60,000 bases of DNA from Nematostella vectensis (taxonomy: Eukaryota > Cnidaria > Anthozoa > Actiniaria > Edwardsiidae), in assembly GCF_932526225.1 (NCBI RefSeq), contig NC_064035.1, positions 10,529,296 to 10,589,295 on the forward strand, given 5' to 3'. Shown in pieces: positions 24,401-33,400 of the stretch (the stretch's first letter is position 1; each line of letters opens with the position of its first letter). The position numbers were made by a program, and so were the translations under genes. Below the pieces are notes generated by a model, which was not told the DNA's origin, searched no databases, and saw nothing but the letters and a program-made list of their open reading frames with translations.

Positions 24401-27400
24401 AAATATCAATCATCAAGAATAGGATTCGATATCATCCTCGAATAGGGGCTTCTATTTATTATATATATATATTTTTTTTTTCATGTTTAAAATAGTCTCA
24501 TTCAAAAGGTGCAAAAATATATATCTCCCGTTTATTTAATTTCCATACGGTATAACGGTACGGTATATTATTTTAGGAGTTCACCACTAGCACTTTTTAC
24601 ATCGCCTGACCGAGTCTACTCCAGACATATCACTATTTAGTGCCTGTTAAGCTAAGTGCCATTCAAACCCCACTAATACATTCAAAGGTTTTAACGTGCG
24701 CTTTCTCTAGGGATATATTGCTCATCAAGTACCATCTAATTGATAGCGTTATTGACAGCTGATTAATTCGCATAGAAACATAATTAGCTGTGTTCGTTTA
24801 AAATACGAACGCTCGACAGTCTCAAGAGCTAGCAAGCTCGCGTGAGCATTGCCTGTACAACTAATGCGCGTGCTAAACATGGGATGTTGAATCGCACTTG
24901 TATGAGCCTTTTACTCACAGTTTATCTAGCTATAGTATGAGGAGATGAAGATAGCGGTCAAGAGAGAAGGAGAGGGGAAAGGGGAAGGAAGGAGAGGAGA
25001 CGGAAGGGAAGAGTTTTTAATAATGATTTTCCCCAATTTGATAGGGCGGCACAAAAGTTGAATCTTTCATCTAAAAAGAAAAGCAAGAAACACCATGTCA
25101 AAGAGAGTTCGCCCGCAGTACACGACGCCCCCGTACCCTCCCCTCGGCATGCGCAGAAGGAGTCATCGCCCTACCCTTTCCCCACCAAGTTCAAGGAAGT
25201 CCTACGTTTGTCACAACCGTCCGCACCACCTGCCCTACTGAAGACAAGTAAACGGACTGATGGCAAGGTCAGTACCGCCGCGCGCGATCTTGTTCGCACT
25301 GTAACGACGCGCCTCTTGGAATAGCTGTAATTTTTTGCGCTAGATGAATTTTGTAGTGTGCACTAAAACATGCATGCATTACCCCTATAGGTGAATATTG
25401 TAGTGTGCACTAAAACATGCATGCGTTACCCCTATAGGTGAAGGTGATGCTTCGAGTCTGTCCGAGCTTCATAGGCGAGTCGGCCTCTGTCATGAAAGTG
25501 GACACGAAACGCAAGCAAGTCACGCTCTACGACCCTAGTACCGTTAGTCACGTGTCCCATTCACGACGAAAGATGGGCGTCGCCGCGCCGAAGATGTTCG
25601 CTTTTGATGGGATTTACGAGCCAGATGCGTCGCAGTCCGAAGTGTGTTCGGGATCGCTCGTGGACATCATTCAAACAGTCGTGAATGGTTCGGATGGTTG
25701 CCTGTTCACATATGGCCATGCTGGACTAGGTAATATCGGATCGGTGTAATCTGTATAATGTTGTGATTTTTATCGTTTGTATATGAACAAGTGTGGGACA
25801 GAAATAGTTTGATCATTCAGACTTCTCTAATGTCCCCCCCCCCCCCCCCCCAATCACAACAGCTCATCCATTGATATTGACTAAAGTATTGCTGGATGGG
25901 CCTTTAGCGGTTTACTAAGTTCATATTTTCAGGTAAAACGTTCACGATGATGGGACGAGACGAGAGCGATCAGACGATTGGTGTTTTGCCATGTGCGCTA
26001 GCGTGGCTTTTCCGTCTTATCAGCGACCAGAAACAAAAGTTAGTCACCATGTGTTTACACACATGAACTCCCACGTGGTTTTATTCGCGGTTTCATCCGG
26101 TGAGTGACTGATTCCATCTCTTTCTCCGCGCAGGACTGGTACTAAGTTCTCGGTCCGAGTGTCTGCGGTTGAGATTGTTGGGAGGTCAGAGAACTGGAGG
26201 GACTTGCTCGCTGCGACCACGTCTACTGAGAATGGTACCAATGAGACGGTCAGCCCGAGTGTGTTCCTGAGAGAGGGCAAAAGCGGAGGAATGCAGGTAA
26301 TCCTTATTGGTGCCATTCAAACATTCAAACAGCGCACGCTGAGAAAACAGCACGTGGGATTGCTTGGCCCAAAATTGCAAGGTGTTCCAGCAAGGTGTCA
26401 CGCCAGCATTCCCGTTGTTAAAAGAGGAACACTAATTTTTTTTACAAGTTCTATCTTAGACAACACAAAATAGAACTATGTGTGTTATCTGTAGACCGTT
26501 TCCCTTGCGACATGAGAAGTCAAACTTTTGTTGGTTGTGTTAAGTTATTCAGTGGATTATAGTAGTTAGTTTTGAGAATGCCAGTCTGAATATATTCTCA
26601 CACCACGGTCTTCTGCCATTCTAGCTGCTCAATCCCTCCGAGTTGCGCGCATCCTCGGCTGAGAAAGCCGCTTTCTACCTTGACGCAGCATTGGCGGCCC
26701 GCACGCGACCTTCTGGCGATAATGGACCAGGTGAGTTCTTCTTTACACGGCAATGCTGTCTCGTGTGATTAAGCTGCCGTCCTTGTTTTGGCTGTTTCTG
26801 GAAATTTGTTGTTTTAATGGTAAAAAATTGGTTGTTTCATTTGCTGTCGCTGTATAATTGTTGTTGTATGGTAATGTTGTTTTTCATTGCTAAAAATGCA
26901 AACAAAAAATGCAAACGTCGTGTCGCCGTTGTCATCATGTCTCCTTTCATTTTATGGTAGATGGCAGCGCTGAGCGAGACGAGACCAAAAACTCCCATAT
27001 GTTCTTCACTGTCCACATCTATCGCGTGGAAAAGCACTCCAAAAGCACAGGCGGTAAGGGTTTTATTTTGAATGAGAAATTTTATGGTTGATGTTGTCTC
27101 CTGATTTTCTACTGATGCCTATCAATATGATTATGGTGCACTAATTCGCTTCTGCTCATTCGCTTCTAACTTGAATCTTCTGAATCAGAAGTCTGTACGT
27201 CTCTTTGATGATCATAATCATTTTCTGCTATTCAGTGCACGGGGGGCGATCTCGATTACATCTCATAGACCTTGCTAGCTGCGAGGGGTACACAGGATCC
27301 AAAAAAGATGGCGGAGCTAGCAGCATGTCTATCGCAGGCCTCGGAAACGTCATCATTGCGCTCATCAATGGCGCAAAGCACGTGCCGCACAAGTAAGTAT

Positions 27401-30400
27401 CACGTTACAAGCACGTGCCGCACAAGTAAGTATCACGCTACAAGCACGTGTCGCACAGTAATCACGTGACATGCACTTGCCACACAAGTGAGTATCACGC
27501 TACAAGCACGTGCCACTTAGGCAAGTATCACGTTATAAGCACGTTCCGAACTGCTGTAATCACGTGGTCAAGCTCACGCCGTACAGTTATCACGTGGCAA
27601 GCATAGACTTTGCTAAGCAGACGATGTACATAGTGTCAAGCATCGAGTGACAAACAGGGAGAGAAAAAATGTCGCCACGATTTCACGATTGTTGTTTGTT
27701 GTGTCTAGAAATAGCAAGATCACCCGCATGTTGCAGGAGTCTATCGGCAACACGTCCTGTCGAACCACCATGATCGCACACGTCTCTCCATCACTACCAT
27801 TCTACGCCGAGACGCTCTCTACCGTACAGCTTGCATCTAGGCTCCACCGACTGAGAAAACGCAAGGGCAAGGTAACATACCCCTAATATACCATTCGTAG
27901 ATGTATTACAGATTCAGTTTTAAGGAATTTAATTTTATTTATGATTGCTTTATTAAAGATATAGTAAGACAATTTTTTTAAATTTCCAATCTGCCGCTGG
28001 CCAGAAAGGTTTCATTATATTGTTATATTCTGTTAACCGTACTATTATATCAATTTCCTTCATCGCTTTGAAACATTTGCTATTTGATTTTTTATCATAA
28101 AAAAAAATATTTCGACCACCATCTGTTGCTCACACTCGTTCTTCCGTAAGATAAAACTGCACGCTTCAACTTATTGTTGTACAAACAGTTGTCAGCTTTA
28201 GCATTGCCGAATATACCACCCTGAAGCAAACCCCATTGTTTGTTCTAGGTTGTACTTGTTAATTAATCTAGCTCGGTCTCCCAGTAAAACGCTTCAGTAA
28301 TTGCCATTGTATTTCACGGAACCCTGTGCGCAACAGCGGCCTCGAAGAGTGCTTATGTAGTGCTGTGGTAAAAAACACGCTTCCCCGTACTGAACTCCTG
28401 TTTGATCGAGCTACAAAGACACTGCATTGCAAAGGAACAGGTTTGGCATTTTTTTGCGCTTATTCCTTTTGGCTTTTAGACTTTGATTATTTGCTACTTT
28501 TTTGCTGAAAATAATCGAAAATCGATCTCTGTATTTAAGCAGAGTGATAAAGACTTAAATTATCTACCTGTGATAAAGACTTAAATAATCTACCTAATAA
28601 AGAGTTAAATTATCTATGTCATGAGTGAATGCGCTTTTATCCTAAATGTATTAAAGCTCTGATCTAGTTGTTAATGGTACATGACCAACCAAGATAAGAT
28701 TTTATCAATTTTGATTTTGATTGATTGAATAGTAACTGATTGATTTACCGTATAATTTGCTTACAAAATTACTGGAACTTGTTTGCACCGCATGATAATA
28801 AATATCCATTTAGATTGACGGGGAATAAGTACTACCATGCTAAAACACCAGAAAAAATGCAACTAAATCCAACAAACTGAACTTACAGAAACCTCGCAAA
28901 TGGACGGTTTTCAAAGCAGGCAGAAGCTACGAAATCGTGCTCTACAAAGGAATTTGTATGTTATGTACATTTTCTAAAAGGAGATGTCTTGACTCTAGTA
29001 AACTGTTTTCAATTCCACAGTTATTTTTAACTCTTCTTATTGGACTTTTTCGAGAAAGGTTTTACCATGGGCAGAATTCCTTTCAACTTAACGAGACGAG
29101 GGATCCGATTTTAAAATTGGTCTTTTAGATCAGCAGGCAGTCCGTTAGGCATCTTAGGTATTTTCTCCGATAAATGATTTTAGTCTATTATCATTAGGGT
29201 TATGTATTTATTTTATCTAAACTTAAATCTATTTTTCATCCATTTGATTATTACTTTTTTTGCTGTTTAGGTATCCTTGTACTGAGTTTCAGATAATTAC
29301 TTGATACAATAAATAACATACCTTAAAGGATAAACAAGTCGCAGCGATGAAAACATCTAATCAATTCAGGCTTTTAGAAGCAATTTATATTTCCTGGGGC
29401 GAAATGATGGCGCTTGTTTCAGAAATGACACGATCACCAATTTGCCCCTTAAAGTAGTAAGTGTTACACACAGAGTTTATAATCATATGCTTGGTCACCT
29501 CAAGAAAGTTCGCCCAAAAATTCTTGAAGCAAGTAAGAAAAAAAAACATCTACAAGAAGACATCAGCTAATAATAAGAACCATGTGACTAAGTAGGGAAT
29601 CTGATTTACCTATTCCAGTCTAAACAGTACTTTGTATAAAGCAAGTATTTCCGATGTTGTTTCCGTTATATAATTTTCATCTTTTAAGCATTTATTTTGA
29701 CGTACTAGAACAACTTTCTAAAAGCTAGGCTGGTGAAAAGGATTTTGATACATTAAACCCCCCTACCGCTGAAAGTGCGAAGTAAATAAAAATACAATAT
29801 ATAAAAAGTGAATATTGTTTTTTTTCGTCAAGCCAGAATAACCAAGCGCTGACACTGACTGGTATTACGGCCGTATATAAACTCTGTTTATTTTTCTTAC
29901 TCAGGGCTCGAGTTCCAATTCTTCTGGAGGTGAGAGCTCGTGTGACGAATCACGAATAAGAAAACCCCGTCTCCGCACAGCGGAACCGCGCGTGCGCACC
30001 ACAGCTATCCCGGCCAGGCTGCGTGAGGACGGCCCAGCGTCAGGCGAGGGGGAGGACCAGAGCAACAGCGAGCAAGAGGAGTACAACTCTAGTACGGGCG
30101 AAGAATCTTGCGATACTGTGATTTACGTCGGGCCAGACGGCGAGCTTAGCGACAGAGACCTGACGGACCACGAGGGTCCTCCTCCGGTTGGAAGGTACTC
30201 TAAAACAGCGGGTAATACTTCATGGGAGGAGAGTGAGAGTACCAGATCACTGAAAGAGAAATTGGACTCTATAGAAAACCAGCAGGAGGAAGTTGAAGAC
30301 ACCGTGGACAAGGAACAGGAGATTAATTTTGCTGCTGTTATCAAGGAAGTGCAGGTTTTACCGGGTGCTGGCGACGAACCGCCAGTAAGGGAAATTGTGT

Positions 30401-33400
30401 GTGAGGGAAGAACAGACGGCCTGGAACTCGGTGAATACCTGAATTTAGAGGAAAGTGACTCGACCCCGACGAGCAGAGAAACTGTTGCGGAATGCTTTCG
30501 GGGAATTAAAGAATCGATCTCTCAGGACGAAATTGTCGAGAGAATTAAGGACACTTATTGTGAAGAGGAATTCTTGGAAGAAATCCGAGAGCTTGATTCG
30601 CTAGTTGAGACTTTAGATCAGAATTGTTCGCCTCCTAGCGAACCTGACTTAGATTATAATTTGGAAAACAGGGAATACTGTAGTCAGGAACTTGACGACT
30701 CCGAATTAAGCTACGGGCAAATTTGTGGAGGAACATCCAAAAAGCGGGAACTTTCAGGGAATTCAAGCGAATTTTCAGGAGATTTAACAAAAGATAATCA
30801 CATTTCCCAAGGTTACCCTGGAATACCTTGTCAAATACAGGAATACAAATCGGACACTAGCAGTAACAAAAAGCGGCAAAGCTTATTCCTGAGTGAGAAC
30901 GTTTTACTTCTGGGTAAGGGCCAGGAATTAAGCGAGCGGGACTTAAAGGAAACCGCGAAGTACGCATTGAGCAAGGCAGAGATTTTATTAGGTGTTGGGT
31001 CAGAAGTGGTGGAAGAAGCCGGATCAAGTAGTGCTCAAGACATGCGCTACCACAAGCCTTCGTCACGTGTCATCCACGTGGAGGCGTTCGTTGATAATAT
31101 TATCAAGCCTGCGCATGCGTCTAAGTCTAGCAGCTCCGACGCTTCGTCGTCGGACGCGGAGAGCATTGTGTTACCGGAAAAACCACAGTTTTCCTTCATG
31201 ACATGTGACGCTATCAACGACCCAGCAGACGCGTGTCGCAAGAGAGGCTCGCGGGAACTCCTCGAGATGGACCACCGCGCCTCGTTGCCATGCTGTAACA
31301 TCACCGCCCAGCTCGTGGAGGCGTGTCAGCCAAACGGGATGTACACGCGGGACAATCGTCGAGATCCCGCAGACGAGCAGCACAGCCCGGACGAGTTCTA
31401 CTTTGACGACACAGAGCTGTCTTGGAGCGAGAAGGACGAGGACGTGGGCACGATCACCGTGTATTACGAGGATGACAGGGGCCAAGGGGTAGAGATCCAA
31501 CATTCGCAGTCAACAGAGTCCTTCCCTGACTTGGACAAGCAGCTTTCACTCGTAGAGCCAGTCCAAGACGGCACCGAGCCAGAGCTAGAGTTAAGGGCAG
31601 GGTCCAATGATAGTCTTGACTCCGACCCAGAACTACCACCCCGCTCCCCCGCCATGGACACGCCCATGCAAATGTTCTACCATCTGGTCCCCTCGCCACA
31701 GTCCTCGTCCACTGAGGAAGATTGCGATGACGGAATGACGTCAAAGAGTAAAACCGTGAAATCCCTATCGCCAATCCCAGAATGCCCATCTAGGGAGTCA
31801 AGTCTGAACAGGTCGACTGAAAGCATCAACATCCACGAGAAGCGAAATCGTGATAGCTTTATTTACGTGGAGGTTCGAGATAACCCGGACCGCAACACGC
31901 CCGTGCACGAGAAAGATCGCGACTTCATCTCGCCCCCCGCTAAGTACTTCAGGACTGTGGATGACGTAGGGTCGCAAACCGAGCCGAGTGAAGTGAGGAC
32001 AATGTCTCCCGATAAACACGAGCTTCGCTCCCTTCTTCAAAGGTTCGTAGCAGAGCAACTCAAGGAGTGCCAGGTAGATGGACCGCCCATCAACAAGACA
32101 AGACCGACGGCCTCCATCGCTCTCGATCACTCCACCTCCATGCCCACAAAATCAACTCCTACCTCCATGCCCAGAAAAACGCCCAATACCTTTATACCAT
32201 CAACACCACAGGTGGGTCCTACCCCACCCAGGCGCGGGAATAGACGATGTAAGGTGATCTCGCCTAGTGACTCCCCTGGTCAGGATATTCTACTGCCGCC
32301 ACTGATGCCTCAGAGGCGCGCCATCCCGGAGACAGCTCGGGTGATCCGCGCACCGCGTCTTAACTCTCGGACGGACCGGAGCTGCAGAAGTGACATCGTG
32401 TGCTACAGCCGCAGCGCCGCGCAAAGGGAAGAGTACCGCGATGATTCTAGTGAGAGCTCCGCCAAGACAGAGCCGTGGTCACCGCATACCGCCAGGTACA
32501 TGCTCCCGCCCCCTCTCCCAAGACCTACAACTAGTGTTACCTTCCTTGGTTGCGAGGATGCCACCAAGAGCGGCACCACGGTCAGACCAGTCGAATCAGA
32601 AGCTGATACTAAACCGGGACCAGTAGGGAAGTCGGACAAGCCTAGGAATAGAAACGACACCGGGTATCAAAGTGAACCAGAAATTGCTCTTAAAAGAGCG
32701 TCTCGCCGGGCCAGGAAGCAGAATGAACTTGAAGAGAAAGGATATGCAAGCGAAAGTGACGGAAAGCGCTCATCCCGTGACCGCTGCCCTAGTGCATCGA
32801 ATACCGTTCGGCTTACTTACGTAGGCTCTGAGGTCTCGGACAGTGAGGCGGACATTTCTGACCGGAAATTGCGCCTTCACCAAAGTGAGCCTCAAATGGA
32901 TCGCTATGGCAACTTAAAGCGTCCCACCCTGAGCCGTGAGAGGATCAGTCCCAGTACTCCCTACGCGCCTCAAGTAGAATTCCGCGACCGACAAAAGCAG
33001 CGCTCGCAAGCCAAGCTCATCTACAGGCTGTCAGGTGCTGACTTCCTGGAGGCGATGTCGTCGGCGATGGAGACCACCACCACGTCCACACCTACCGGCA
33101 GCAAGGTGTGCGTGCCGAGTGAGGCCCTGCGACAGGCCTCCCTGAGCACCCTGAAGAGCGGCATAAGCAGCACGAGCACCGTGTGGATCATGAGTGAGCC
33201 CGCAATCTCATGCGGGGAGACGACAGCGGATGAGCGCTCGGTACCAGGCACCCCGGCGTGCGTGCCGCGCGGCAAGTCCATCAGTAAACTCAGGCTGTTC
33301 AGGTATGATGCCGCTGAACGGGTTTTTGATGAAGGGGAGGGTAGACAAAAGCCGGGATCAGCTGATCCCGGGGTGTATGGATGCATCATGTTTACTAGAA

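Noticed and set aside
31171-32130. Long minus-strand and alternative-frame ORFs inside KIF26 exon 11
   Set aside because: Shadows of a long GC-rich coding exon; the plus-strand frame is supported by family similarity and splice phases.
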